Shown in pieces: positions 9,025-17,806 of a DNA stretch of 64,000 bases (position 1 is the stretch's first letter; each line of letters begins with the position of its first letter). This DNA comes from Phyllobacterium bourgognense (GTDB taxonomy: Bacteria > Pseudomonadota > Alphaproteobacteria > Rhizobiales > Rhizobiaceae). A model generated the notes under the pieces. It worked only from the letters and a program-made list of their open reading frames with translations. It did not search any database and had not been told where the DNA came from. Where the stretch lies: NCBI RefSeq assembly GCF_003337575.1, contig NZ_QPJM01000012.1:1-64000 (forward strand), read 5' to 3'. Both the position numbers and the translations under genes were made by a program.

Positions 9025-10074
9025 ATGAAAACAACACGCCCGCTACCTTCCCGTCCAAATGTCAATGCACTCTTCGGCGAAGTGCGTGTGGTCCGGTCAA
9101 AGCAACGGCCCCGCCACATTCTCGTCACCGGCGGCGCGGGTTTTCTCGGGTCGCATCTTTGCGAACGGCTCCTCAAGGCGGGACATACCGTCATCTGCGT
9201 CGATAATTTCTCGACGGGCCTCGAACGCAACATCCGCCATCTGCGCAATTTCGATCGCTTCAGTGTTTTGAAGCATGACGTCATCCATCCGATCGATATC
9301 GAGGTGGATGAAATCTACAATCTTGCCTGCCCGGCATCCCCTCCACATTACCAAGCGGATCCCGTCCACACCATGAAGACCTGCGTTCTTGGCGCTCTCA
9401 ATCTTCTGGAGTTGGCCGCACGCACCGGTGCCCGTATTTTCCAGGCATCAACCTCTGAGATTTACGGCGATCCACTGGTTCACCCGCAGGTTGAAGGTTA
9501 CTGGGGTAACGTCAACTCATTCGGCCCCCGATCCTGTTACGACGAAGGCAAGCGCAGCGCCGAAACCCTGTTCTTCGATTTTAACAAGAAGCACCACGTC
9601 GAGATCAAGGTCGCTCGGATATTCAACACGTACGGACCGCACATGCGTCCCGACGACGGTCGTGTCGTCTCAAACTTTATCGTGCAGGCGCTGAAGGGTC
9701 AGGACATAACCATTTATGGTGATGGCTCGCAGACGCGGTCCTTCTGTTTCGTCAACGATCTCATCGATGGGTTTCAGCAATTGATGGCAACCGAGCCATC
9801 ATTCACCGGACCCGTCAATCTTGGAAATCCCGTCGAATTTACCATTCTCGAGCTGGCAGAAATGGTAATTCAGATGACCGGTTCGCGTTCTAAGACCATT
9901 CGCAATCCCTTGCCGACAGATGATCCGCGCCAGCGCCGTCCCGATATTTCGCTCGCTCGGCGCGAGTTGGGATGGCAGCCCATGGTGCCACTTGCCACCG
10001 GTCTCGAGAAGACGATCCATTACTTCGATCGTCTCCTTGCGGAGGAAGCACATGAACTTGCGGAGATCGCATAA
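9025..10074 (+). CDS. uxs1: UDP-glucuronate decarboxylase (UDP-xylose synthase)
   Basis: A 349-residue extended short-chain dehydrogenase/reductase. [10 protein letters not shown] is the NAD-binding glycine motif, STSEIYGDP holds the catalytic Ser/Thr region, and [11 protein letters not shown] the YxxxK catalytic pair. [21 protein letters not shown] (in parts ARIFNTYGP and DDGRVVSNF) is typical of UXS enzymes, which convert UDP-glucuronate to UDP-xylose and CO2. It is the first gene of a tightly packed operon: its TAA overlaps the next ATG by one base. The product would feed the downstream 4-epimerase to make UDP-arabinose for the polysaccharide. Confidence 0.88.
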   Translation: MKTTRPLPSRPNVNALFGEVRVVRSKQRPRHILVTGGAGFLGSHLCERLLKAGHTVICVDNFSTGLERNIRHLRNFDRFSVLKHDVIHPIDIEVDEIYNLACPASPPHYQADPVHTMKTCVLGALNLLELAARTGARIFQASTSEIYGDPLVHPQVEGYWGNVNSFGPRSCYDEGKRSAETLFFDFNKKHHVEIKVARIFNTYGPHMRPDDGRVVSNFIVQALKGQDITIYGDGSQTRSFCFVNDLIDGFQQLMATEPSFTGPVNLGNPVEFTILELAEMVIQMTGSRSKTIRNPLPTDDPRQRRPDISLARRELGWQPMVPLATGLEKTIHYFDRLLAEEAHELAEIA

Positions 10075-11060
10075 TGTCTCCGCGGAGAGTTCTTGTTGCG
10101 GGTGGCGCCGGTTATATCGGCAGTCATACCGCCAAGCTATTGCACTCGAACGGAGTCGAGCCGATTGTTTTCGACAATCTCGTTACCGGAAATCGCTCGT
10201 CGGTACGCTGGGGGCCTTTCGTGCACGGCGATATCCTGGATACGAGCAATCTGGCGCGGACTCTCGCGCAGTATAAACCGGATGCAGTTGTGCATTTTGC
10301 GGCATCTGCCTATGTCGGCGAGTCCGTCGAAGATCCTGCGAAATACTATCACAATAACGTCGCAGGGACATTGTCACTTCTAGATGCTTGCCGGCATGCG
10401 GAAATCGACAAGATTATCTTTTCATCGAGTTGCGCAACCTATGGCGTTCCCGACTCGCTTCCAATCACCGAGCAAACGCCGCAGCGGCCGATCAATCCGT
10501 ACGGCAGGACCAAGCTGATGGCGGAGCAAATTCTGCAAGATTACGCGGCGGCCTATGCGCTGAGATACGTGGCGCTGCGATATTTCAACGCCTGCGGTGC
10601 CGATCCTGAAGGCGAACTCGGCGAGTGGCATGAGCCCGAGACACATTTGATCCCGCGAGCACTGCTTGCTGCGGGAGGAGCTATTCCACACCTGAGCGTC
10701 TATGGTGACGACTACGCAACTGATGATGGCACCTGTGTTCGCGATTATATCCATGTGACCGACCTGGCGCGTGCACATGTGCAGGCGCTGGATCATCTGG
10801 TTGCTGGTGGCGAAAATCTTTCCGTCAATCTTGGAACAGGGCGCGGCGCGTCCATTGGAGAAATTATCGAGACCATCGACCGCGTTACCAAACGGAAAGT
10901 GCCGGTCGAAATGCATCCAAGACGCGCCGGAGATCCACCAGCACTTTATGCGGACCCGACGTTTGCGCGGAGCACACTTGGCTTCACACCTGAATATTCC
11001 GATCTGGAAACGATAGTCCGTACCGCGGCTCCTTTCTTTGGACTGGAGTCGCGGGCATGA
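10074..11060 (+). CDS. uxe: UDP-sugar 4-epimerase (UDP-xylose/UDP-glucose 4-epimerase)
   Basis: A 328-residue GalE-family epimerase. GGAGYIGSH is the NAD-binding motif, SSSCATYGVP carries the catalytic serine and NPYGRTKLMAE the YxxxK pair. RYFNACGADPEGELGE is a typical GalE segment. Placed between a UDP-xylose synthase and a glycosyltransferase, it most likely interconverts UDP-xylose and UDP-L-arabinose, as described for Uxe in S. meliloti, which is bifunctional and also acts on UDP-glucose/galactose. It shares single-base and 4-base overlaps with its neighbours, which points to translational coupling. Confidence 0.86.
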   Translation: MSPRRVLVAGGAGYIGSHTAKLLHSNGVEPIVFDNLVTGNRSSVRWGPFVHGDILDTSNLARTLAQYKPDAVVHFAASAYVGESVEDPAKYYHNNVAGTLSLLDACRHAEIDKIIFSSSCATYGVPDSLPITEQTPQRPINPYGRTKLMAEQILQDYAAAYALRYVALRYFNACGADPEGELGEWHEPETHLIPRALLAAGGAIPHLSVYGDDYATDDGTCVRDYIHVTDLARAHVQALDHLVAGGENLSVNLGTGRGASIGEIIETIDRVTKRKVPVEMHPRRAGDPPALYADPTFARSTLGFTPEYSDLETIVRTAAPFFGLESRA

Positions 11061-12928
11061 GCGAGGCGAACAAGATTAGCGGGGCGCGGGAGCCATTTCT
11101 GGTACCTGTCCTGACGGGATCCAGCAAAATGGAATACCTTGTCGGCGCGGCCATCTGGCTGGCATTGCTTGTCTATTTTTGGTCCTGGTGGCTACAGCCG
11201 GAGCATTATATCGACTTTTGGGGCTTCGTCTCTGTTACTGCCATTCTGGCGTGGGTAACACTGTTGCCTGCTTACTTCATGGCCATATTCTATCATGCCA
11301 GGAAGCCAAACGGTAAGCTTCGACTGCCGGCCGGCAGTCGGGTTGCCATGGTCGTGACGAAAGCGCCCTCCGAGCCCTTTTCCATAGTGGCGACGACTTT
11401 GAATGCCATGCTTGCTCAAGAGTTCCCCCATGATGTGTGGCTCGCGGATGAAGATCCATCATTGGAAACATTAAGGTGGTGCAAGCAGCACGGCGTTTTC
11501 GTTTCGACGCGGAAGAACCGGCCGGATTATCACCTGTCGACCTGGCCGCGCCGTACTAGGTGCAAGGAGGGCAATCTTGCCTTCTTCTACGATCACTACG
11601 GCTACGAGCGCTACGATTTTGTGGTCCAGCTTGACGCCGATCATGTGCCCGAGGCGGGTTACCTCGTCGAGATGTTGCGCCCGTTTGTCGATCCAGATGT
11701 TGGCTACGTATCGGCGCCGAGCATTTGCGATCAAAATGCGTCGGAGAGCTGGTCTGCTCGCGGAAGGCTTTATGCCGAAGCCAGTATGCATGGTGCGCTT
11801 CAGGCCGGTTACAATCACGGCCTTGCGCCACTCTGCATAGGATCGCACTACGCGGTGCGGACGTCCGCGCTTAAGGAAATTGGAGGTCTTGGACCGGAGC
11901 TAGCCGAAGATCACTCCACGACGTTGATTATGAATGCCCATGGCTGGCGCGGAGTGCATGCGCTCGACGCGATTGCACATGGCGATGGCCCCCGTACATT
12001 CGCGGACCTCGTCACGCAGGAATTCCAGTGGTCACGCAGCCTCGTCATGGTGCTCTTGCAATATTCGCCAATCTACGTTCCACGATTGCCGCTGAAGCTG
12101 AAATTCCAATTTCTGTTCGCTCAACTGTGGTATCCGCTGTTCGCGTTCTTCATGGCTCTGATGTTCTTCATGCCGATCCTGGCGTTGGTGCGTCAGCAGA
12201 ACTTTGTCGCTGTGACCTATCCGGACTTTCTCGCTCATTTCATGCCGCTTTCTGTCGCGCTGATGGTGCTGGCATATCGTTGGCGTTCGAGCGGTTCATT
12301 CCGGCCCTTCGATGCTAAAATCCTGAGCTGGGAGACTATGTTTTTTCTCTTCGCGCGCTGGCCTTGGGCGCTCGCTGGAACAGTTGCTGCCGTTCGCGAC
12401 CGGATCATGGGGTCTCATGTCGATTTCCGGATCACCCCTAAGGGAGCGTCTGAGGTGGATCCATTGCCTTCGCGGGTGCTTATGCCTTACGGAATTCTGT
12501 CGATCATTTCGACCTTGCCGGTTCTTCTGATGCAGAACGCGGGGGAAACGCGCGGGTTCTATATCTTCGCGATCATCAATGCCGTGCTCTATACGCTTCT
12601 GTTTCTGACCATTGTCGTTCAACACGCCCGGGAGAATATCGTCAGGGTGCGAACAAGAGCATATCGCCCCGCTATGGCCGCGAGCCTTCTTGCACTCATC
12701 GTCCTGCCAGGATTTGCAACTTTTGAGCATGGGAAGGAAGGACTGGAGGCTCTTGCGTGGGGTGCCGGCAGACTAAGACTCTATGAAACGAGGTACGCAG
12801 TGTCAGGTGCCGGGGTGGGAAGTGGAGAGCTCCGCACCTTGACGTTTAAGCCGCGTTGGCTGCCCGCAGCACCGCCGATTAACAACTTCTCAAAAGAAGA
12901 AGGGCTCAAGGAGAGCGGAACAAAATGA
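11057..12928 (+). CDS. apsS: Membrane glycosyltransferase family 2 (ApsS-like polysaccharide synthase)
   Basis: A 623-residue processive-type glycosyltransferase of the inner membrane. Two N-terminal helices precede a GT2 catalytic domain with LADEDPSLE, the DADH metal-binding motif (VVQLDADHVPEAG), an AEDHSTT acidic motif and QEFQWSRS as the Q-x-x-R-W-like motif. Several membrane helices follow. This is the cellulose/hyaluronan synthase-like plan in which polymerisation and export are coupled. By position it corresponds to ApsS of the arabinose-containing polysaccharide locus. It overlaps uxe by 4 bases and the next gene by 4 bases. No PilZ domain is visible. Confidence 0.83.
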   Translation: MSEANKISGAREPFLVPVLTGSSKMEYLVGAAIWLALLVYFWSWWLQPEHYIDFWGFVSVTAILAWVTLLPAYFMAIFYHARKPNGKLRLPAGSRVAMVVTKAPSEPFSIVATTLNAMLAQEFPHDVWLADEDPSLETLRWCKQHGVFVSTRKNRPDYHLSTWPRRTRCKEGNLAFFYDHYGYERYDFVVQLDADHVPEAGYLVEMLRPFVDPDVGYVSAPSICDQNASESWSARGRLYAEASMHGALQAGYNHGLAPLCIGSHYAVRTSALKEIGGLGPELAEDHSTTLIMNAHGWRGVHALDAIAHGDGPRTFADLVTQEFQWSRSLVMVLLQYSPIYVPRLPLKLKFQFLFAQLWYPLFAFFMALMFFMPILALVRQQNFVAVTYPDFLAHFMPLSVALMVLAYRWRSSGSFRPFDAKILSWETMFFLFARWPWALAGTVAAVRDRIMGSHVDFRITPKGASEVDPLPSRVLMPYGILSIISTLPVLLMQNAGETRGFYIFAIINAVLYTLLFLTIVVQHARENIVRVRTRAYRPAMAASLLALIVLPGFATFEHGKEGLEALAWGAGRLRLYETRYAVSGAGVGSGELRTLTFKPRWLPAAPPINNFSKEEGLKESGTK

Positions 12929-13572
12929 ATCTGAGAAAAACTCGAACGGGCCAATTTGAGCTCGGCAATTGGGAAGCGCCGACAAAGACGCAAATGCAGC
13001 GAAAGCTCGGCGCCGCAGGATACTTTCGCTGGTCCTTACTCGTGTCAGTCTGTGTGTCAGCTGTTGCATTCACGAATATTGCCCATGCGGGCGAGAGCGT
13101 CTCCCCCTCTGCAGATGCGCAGCCTATGACCGGTGTTGAACTCTATATGCTTTACCGTGACAAGTCCTGGGCTTGGACTGATGGTGCCGGTCGCTTTGAC
13201 GATGCGGAGCGTCGTTTCACGGCAAGTACTGGTGTCGGGGATAAAATTGCATGGGCACAAGGCCGTTGGATTGTGACTGACGATGGCCGTTTATGCCTTA
13301 ACGCCGAATGGCACACGATGTCAGGGGTTCATGCCAATACGAGCTGTTTCAGCCACAAGCGTGCCGGTGAAACTATTTACCAAAAGAAAGAACCGTCCGG
13401 GTCCTGGTACATCTTCCGGCATGCCGTGCCAACTGAGACCGACGAGTTCAAAAAGCTCGTCGCAGAAAATCTCGTGTCTGCGGACATAGGGACAATAAAA
13501 TCCGATCTTCAAAATCAAAAAAGACTAGCAGGCAATACGTTGACGAATGCTAGCAAGAGGAAAACACAATGA
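12925..13572 (+). CDS. apsH1: DUF995 exported protein, first paralogue (ApsH1-like)
   Basis: A 215-residue protein with an internal-looking signal sequence (about residues 34-55, ending IAHAG) and a mature DUF995 domain: LYMLYRDKSWAWTDGAGRF, then GRWIVTDDGRLCLNAEW and SCFSHKRAGETIYQKKEPSG. DUF995 is largely restricted to Rhizobiales and has no known activity. An in-frame ATG at 12994 would give a conventional short signal peptide, but the ATG at 12925 has AAGGAG upstream and overlaps the synthase stop (ATGA). It is a paralogue of the gene at 14554. The pair flanks the glycosidase gene. Confidence 0.82.
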   Translation: MNLRKTRTGQFELGNWEAPTKTQMQRKLGAAGYFRWSLLVSVCVSAVAFTNIAHAGESVSPSADAQPMTGVELYMLYRDKSWAWTDGAGRFDDAERRFTASTGVGDKIAWAQGRWIVTDDGRLCLNAEWHTMSGVHANTSCFSHKRAGETIYQKKEPSGSWYIFRHAVPTETDEFKKLVAENLVSADIGTIKSDLQNQKRLAGNTLTNASKRKTQ

Positions 13573-14531
13573 ACAATAACAAAACACGCACAGCCATTGC
13601 AGTTTCATTTGCAACTTTGCTGTTAACTGGAACGGTCCTTGCGGCAAGCGTGCCCCGAGGCATACCAGCCAATGTGAAGCCCAATACGGCTCATGCTTTC
13701 GATAAACGGCCGATCATCGGCCCCAACTCGGTTACCTTTGGCGCGTATGACCCGCATAGCGACTTTAGCGCGGATCCGAACTCGAAGATCGAGCACCTCT
13801 TCCTTCCATGGGAAGACGTCGATTTGTCATCGCTGTCAATCGCCGATGAATATGCGCAGAAACGCGGTCGAAAGCTTTTCATTACGGTCGAGCCGTGGTC
13901 TTGGGCACTTGACTGGAGATCGTCACCCGAACAACTGCTCAGCGGTATTCTGGCCGGCAGGTACGATGCTAATATGGCTGCAGTCTGCTCGACAGCGGCC
14001 GGGCTCAAGAGCGAAGTGACTATCCGCTGGGCGCAGGAAATGGACGCTACCGACAACCAGTTCACCTGGTCGCATTGGAAAGCAGCCGATTATGCCTCTG
14101 CCTATCGGCGCATGGTGACAGTATGCCGCCAGCACAACAAGTCGGCAAAGTATATGTGGTCGCCCAAGGGAGAGCCAGGACTCGCTGCTTTCTATCCCGG
14201 AAACGATGTCGTCGATATCATTGGCCTGTCGGTGTTTGGCCTGCAGCAGTACGACAAGGACAAGTTCGGAAAAGAAAGAACTTTCGCTGAAGCACTCGCG
14301 CCCGGCTATCGCTTGGTCGCAGGTTTTGGGAAACCCGTCGTTGTGGCTGAATTGGGATACGAAGGAGATTCTGGTTACGTACACAACTGGGCCGAAAATG
14401 CCGCCAAGCAATATCCAGAATTTCCGCAACTCACCGCCGTGGTCTATTTCAACGACAAGGAAGTATATCCTTGGCCCCGGCCCTACGGACTTCCCAACTG
14501 GCGGGTCGTCAGCGATGAAGTCGTGAACTAA
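13569..14531 (+). CDS. apsE: Exported glycoside hydrolase, GH26-like (ApsE-like endoglycanase)
   Basis: A 320-residue secreted protein with a signal peptide ending around residue 26 (TVLAAS). The mature part looks like a clan-A TIM-barrel glycosidase. TIRWAQEMDA puts Glu157 where GH26 enzymes carry the acid/base, and VVVAELGYEGD puts Glu261 at the nucleophile. FTVEPW-like and FTWSHWKAADY segments are also consistent. It probably trims or releases the polymer made by the upstream synthase. AGAGGAAA precedes the ATG, which overlaps the apsH1 stop by 4 bases. The exact glycoside specificity is unknown and the GH26 assignment is from motif reading only. Confidence 0.72.
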   Translation: MNNNKTRTAIAVSFATLLLTGTVLAASVPRGIPANVKPNTAHAFDKRPIIGPNSVTFGAYDPHSDFSADPNSKIEHLFLPWEDVDLSSLSIADEYAQKRGRKLFITVEPWSWALDWRSSPEQLLSGILAGRYDANMAAVCSTAAGLKSEVTIRWAQEMDATDNQFTWSHWKAADYASAYRRMVTVCRQHNKSAKYMWSPKGEPGLAAFYPGNDVVDIIGLSVFGLQQYDKDKFGKERTFAEALAPGYRLVAGFGKPVVVAELGYEGDSGYVHNWAENAAKQYPEFPQLTAVVYFNDKEVYPWPRPYGLPNWRVVSDEVVN

Positions 14532-14553
14532 ATCCCATACAGGAGAAAGAAAA

Positions 14554-15069
14554 ATGAGAAAATTTAGAAAACTACCGCTTCTGTGCACGATTATTGCAGC
14601 CATGGGCGCCAGCATTTTTAACGCTGACGCAGCGCAAAGCAAAATGGCAAAGCCCCCGGCAATGTCTGAGCCTCTGACCAGCAAGGATTTGGTCAAACTC
14701 TATGGCAATCATTCCTGGATCTGGAAGGATGGTGCCGGCTACTTCGCCGTGAAGCAACGCGAGTTCAAGGCCTGGACAGGGGAGGGGGCAGGTTCATACG
14801 GCACCGGGCACTGGTTTGTTACCGATCCGGGTAAACTCTGCTTCAAGGCTATGTGGTACGCGAAAACTGGCAAAGCAGATGCCTTGACATGTTTCAGCCA
14901 CCGCAAGAAGGGAAACACGATCTTCCAGAAGCGCGAACCGAACGGAGAATGGTATGCTTTCAAGACCAGTCCAGGAAGCGCAAGTGACGAATATCGTAAG
15001 GTCCAGGCTGGAGATTACGCCACGGCGCGATTCGATCGGATGCGAACGAAATTATCGCCAACGAGGTAA
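14554..15069 (+). CDS. apsH2: DUF995 exported protein, second paralogue (ApsH2-like)
   Basis: A 171-residue protein with a signal peptide (ends near NADAAQ, residue 25) and one DUF995 domain. LVKLYGNHSWIWKDGAGYF, GHWFVTDPGKLCFKAMWY and TCFSHRKKGNTIFQKREPNG parallel the first paralogue block by block, including the paired cysteines. AGGAGA lies upstream of the ATG. It is the last gene of the polysaccharide operon, 22 bases after the glycosidase and just before a strong terminator. Function unknown; the periplasmic location beside a glycosidase suggests a role in polymer handling. Confidence 0.83.
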   Translation: MRKFRKLPLLCTIIAAMGASIFNADAAQSKMAKPPAMSEPLTSKDLVKLYGNHSWIWKDGAGYFAVKQREFKAWTGEGAGSYGTGHWFVTDPGKLCFKAMWYAKTGKADALTCFSHRKKGNTIFQKREPNGEWYAFKTSPGSASDEYRKVQAGDYATARFDRMRTKLSPTR

Positions 15070-15086
15070 ATCGTTCCGGTTCGTCG

Positions 15087-15116
15087 AAAACCGGACAGAA
15101 TGCACTGTCCGGTTTT
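15087..15116 (+). terminator. Rho-independent terminator of the aps operon
   Basis: AAAACCGGACAG (15087-15098) pairs perfectly with CTGTCCGGTTTT (15105-15116) around a 6-base loop. The 12-bp stem ends in a T run, 17 bases after the apsH2 stop. Confidence 0.9.
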
Positions 15117-15170
15117 ACTGCCCGCGTCAGGCGGTATGAACAAATGGGCTTCGAACCCCATAAGGGCTGT

Positions 15171-15500
15171 TTATCGTGCGAAGCACCGCGACGTTCTGCC
15201 AAACCCACTTGGCGTGCAGATCCAGGGGGCGCTGCCAAGGTAAGAGGCCTTTATGATGACCGCAGAACCAGCCTTTTTGACTTTCGCAGATTTACCATTT
15301 TTTGTGGCCGTCTTCAGGCTTCCGGGGTATGCAATTTCAAGCGAAGATGATTGTGCTTGGGCGGTCTCTGTCAAGCCGAATATCCCCAACAAACCAATGG
15401 TAAGTACAATCCCCGTCAGCCTTGACGGGAATAAAGAAAACTGAACATTTTTGCGCGGTTGTATTGAAGAAAATTTGGAAGCTTCAGGTGCGTTTGCCAT
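15171..15500 (-). CDS. Small exported protein with conserved cysteine-containing C-terminus, function unknown
   Basis: A 109-residue protein with a basic N-terminus, one hydrophobic signal segment (about residues 28-49, ending AQAQ) and a short mature part rich in serine and lysine. The end reads PWICTPSGFGRTSRCFAR, with two cysteines that could form a disulfide. I recall similar C-terminal tails in small exported proteins of Rhizobiales, with no assigned function. GGAG lies about ten bases before the ATG. It faces the aps terminator. Confidence 0.6.
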   Translation of the reverse strand: MANAPEASKFSSIQPRKNVQFSLFPSRLTGIVLTIGLLGIFGLTETAQAQSSSLEIAYPGSLKTATKNGKSAKVKKAGSAVIIKASYLGSAPWICTPSGFGRTSRCFAR

Positions 15501-15712
15501 CGTAAGGGGTCTCCTAGTCTCGATGCAATGACGCTACAACAAGCAGATTTCTCGCTATTTAAGTAAATTAGTACAATTGGAAGCAATTCGAAATCTATTA
15601 ATTTGTAAAGCGACGAAAGTGATACAAGACTTATGCAAATTGGGATGGGGGGGATAAAGGTAGCTTGTGAAAGATGATGCAGACCAAGCTACTGATGCGT
15701 GAACGTTCAGAA

Positions 15713-15803
15713 TGGCGGAGAGAGCGGGATTCGAACCCGCGTTACGCTTTTGACGTAAACACACTTTCCAGGCGTGCGCCTTCAACCACTCGGCCACCTC
15801 TCC
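15713..15803 (-). tRNA. tRNA-Ser (anticodon GGA)
   Basis: On the minus strand the sequence begins GGAGAGGTGGCCGAGTGG and ends with an encoded CCA. The acceptor arm GGAGAGG pairs with the 3' end, the T arm has GGTTCGAATCCC, and there is a long variable arm as expected for serine. The anticodon loop reads CTGGAAAG, giving anticodon GGA, which reads UCC/UCU codons. The length of 91 bases with CCA is normal. Confidence 0.96.
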
Positions 15804-16173
15804 GTATACGGCCGGCATCTGGCCAGTCGGGTTGTTTTACTGCAGCCGGAAAAACCGGCTTCAAGAGCACCGTCAACCATCGGTCACTCAAATCTGGATA
15901 GACACGCGACACCCGTCGATGGTTAGCCGACAGCGACCCCGTGCGGCGCGCACTATAGTCAGAACAGGCACTTGATCAACACCTATTTCAACATAATCGT
16001 GCTTTGTATGGATTTGCCGGATTTCCTGCTGAAATTGCTGGGAATTTTTTCGAATAATTCATCCTGTCCCATCAAAATACCGGTAAAAGTGAATTCATCT
16101 GGCCTCGATCCGGCGCTACGATGTTATTCGACCGGTGAAAGACCTGTTGTATTGCCTTATCCTGGAGATCATT
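15804..16173. other. Intergenic interval upstream of tRNA-Ser
   Basis: The left end should hold the tRNA promoter on the minus strand. A short hairpin AGCCGG/CCGGCT lies at 15844-15860 without a T run. Frames crossing the rest lack ribosome binding sites and family resemblance. Confidence 0.4.
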
Positions 16174-16497
16174 GTGATCCGATTTTTGTTCAGGCTCCTC
16201 GCCTATGTCGCTTTAAGCTTGGCGATCATTGCCGCCGTTCTCGATGCGGCGCGTTCTGTCGGGGCATCGCAATTGATGATGACATCGCTGCAGGACAGCT
16301 GGCAGTCGCTCTCCGCTTCCTCGCTCGCCCTTGCTCAAACAAGCATCAAAACCCACATATCCCCAATACTGTGGGACCCTTTGATGCTGTGGATACTTGA
16401 GGCGCCAACATTCATCGTTTTCGCACTGCTCGCATTTCTGTTCTATGCGATGGGTTATAAACGCGAGAACAGGGCCGGTCGTTTCGGCGCCCGTTGA
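16174..16497 (+). CDS. Small two-helix membrane protein, conserved in Rhizobiales, function unknown
   Basis: A 107-residue protein with one membrane helix at the N-terminus (FLFRLLAYVALSLAIIAAVL region) and another at the C-terminus (IVFALLAFLFYAMGYK). Between them is a soluble loop with VGASQLMMTSLQDSW. The start is taken as GTG at 16174, which has GGAG six bases upstream; the ATG at 16135 is in frame but lacks one. I recall conserved hypothetical proteins of this layout in Rhizobiales. Nothing in its context suggests a function. Confidence 0.62.
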   Translation: MIRFLFRLLAYVALSLAIIAAVLDAARSVGASQLMMTSLQDSWQSLSASSLALAQTSIKTHISPILWDPLMLWILEAPTFIVFALLAFLFYAMGYKRENRAGRFGAR

Positions 16498-16597
16498 GTA
16501 TCCGATGCCTGTAGCCGGTATTCCGCGCCTCCGCTAGATGCGAGAACGTTCTAACAGACTGACACGACTGTATTTTTGGAGGATCTTTGACCAAGAG

Positions 16598-16620
16598 GCA
16601 AAATTCCGCGTGAATTTTGC
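16598..16620. promoter_or_regulatory. Perfect 9-bp inverted repeat upstream of the nucleoside-binding protein gene
   Basis: GCAAAATTC (16598-16606) pairs with GAATTTTGC (16612-16620) around five bases, 114 bases before the start of the binding-protein gene. It could be an operator or an RNA hairpin. A separate 10-base palindrome AGAACGTTCT lies at 16543-16552. No regulator gene is adjacent. Confidence 0.45.
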
Positions 16621-16733
16621 TTCCTGGCATGCAAGATTGCTTCCGGGGCGGCTGGGGAGTGACCATCCGCAACGATATTTAAGGCTCAACCGAAGTTGAA
16701 CCTGCTCAACAAAATCCAGAGGGTTGGTATCAA

Positions 16734-17729
16734 ATGAAGCGTATTGTTCTTGGTCTCCTGGCTGCCACAGCAATGTCCGTCTCGGCCTTTGCTGCGGATG
16801 ACAAGCCGGCCGTCATTTACGATCTTGGCGGAAAATTCGACAAATCCTTCAACGAAGCCGCATTCAATGGCGCCGAAAAATATACGGCCGACTCCGGCGT
16901 CAAATATCGCGAGTTCGAAATCCAGAACGAGGCGCAGCGCGAACAGGCTTTGCGCAAATTCGCATCGGATGGCAATTCCCCTATCGTTATCGCGGGTTTC
17001 TCCGCCGCTGCTGCGATCGAAAAGGTCGCTGCGGAATTTCCTGATACCAAATTTGTCATTATCGATGCGGAAGTCGACAAGCCGAACGTGCGTTCCGTTG
17101 TCTTCAATGACAATGAGGGTTCCTATCTTGTTGGCGTGATCGCGGCAAAATCGTCGAAAACCGGGACCGTCAGCTTCATCGGCGGTATGGACGTCCCGCT
17201 CATCCGCAATTTCGGTTGCGGCTATGTTGGCGGCGTCAAGGCCACGAACCCCGACGCCAAAATTATCCAGAACATGACCGGCGACACGCCGGCGGCATGG
17301 AACGATCCGGCCAAGGGCGGCGAAATTGCCAAGTCACAGATCGACCAGGGTTCCGACGTCATCTTCGCAGCAGCCGGTGGCACGGGCATTGGCGTTCTGC
17401 AAACGGCTGCCGACGCTGACAAATTGGCAATCGGCGTCGATTCCAATCAGAACGGCTTGCATCCGGGCAAGGTTTTGACCTCGATGCTCAAGCGTGTCGA
17501 CGTTGCAACCTATAATGCCTTCAAGGATGCTGCGGATGGCAAGTTCACACCAGGGGTCAATGTTCTTGGCGTCAAGGAAGGCGGCGTCGATTATGCAGTC
17601 GACGAAAACAACGCCAAGCTGATGACTGACGATGTCAAGAAGGCTGTCGAAGCTGCCAAGGCGGATATCATTTCCGGCAAGATCAAGGTTCACAGCTATT
17701 TCTCGGACAATGCCTGCCCGTACAAATAA
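16734..17729 (+). CDS. BMP-family ABC transporter substrate-binding protein (nucleoside type)
   Basis: A 331-residue periplasmic binding protein with a signal peptide cleaved near residue 21 (SAFAADD). YDLGGKFDKSFNEAAFNGAEKY is the family opening (YDLGGKFDKSF here), followed by GTVSFIGGMDVPL and GVDSNQNGL, typical of the PnrA/BMP lipoprotein-like family that binds purine nucleosides. It delivers substrate to the ABC transporter encoded from 18783. It is followed at once by a strong terminator, so it is expressed separately from the transporter, although both form one functional system. Confidence 0.9.
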   Translation: MKRIVLGLLAATAMSVSAFAADDKPAVIYDLGGKFDKSFNEAAFNGAEKYTADSGVKYREFEIQNEAQREQALRKFASDGNSPIVIAGFSAAAAIEKVAAEFPDTKFVIIDAEVDKPNVRSVVFNDNEGSYLVGVIAAKSSKTGTVSFIGGMDVPLIRNFGCGYVGGVKATNPDAKIIQNMTGDTPAAWNDPAKGGEIAKSQIDQGSDVIFAAAGGTGIGVLQTAADADKLAIGVDSNQNGLHPGKVLTSMLKRVDVATYNAFKDAADGKFTPGVNVLGVKEGGVDYAVDENNAKLMTDDVKKAVEAAKADIISGKIKVHSYFSDNACPYK

Positions 17730-17745
17730 GTGATACCAGCCATTG

Positions 17746-17774
17746 AAACCGCCGGTCATAGGATCGGCGGTTTT
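17746..17774 (+). terminator. Rho-independent terminator after the nucleoside-binding protein gene
   Basis: AAACCGCCG (17746-17754) pairs with CGGCGGTTT (17765-17773) around a 10-base loop and runs into T residues, 16 bases after the stop codon. Confidence 0.88.
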
Positions 17775-17806
17775 CGTTCGAAGATTGCATGAAAGGAGAA
17801 TGCCCC

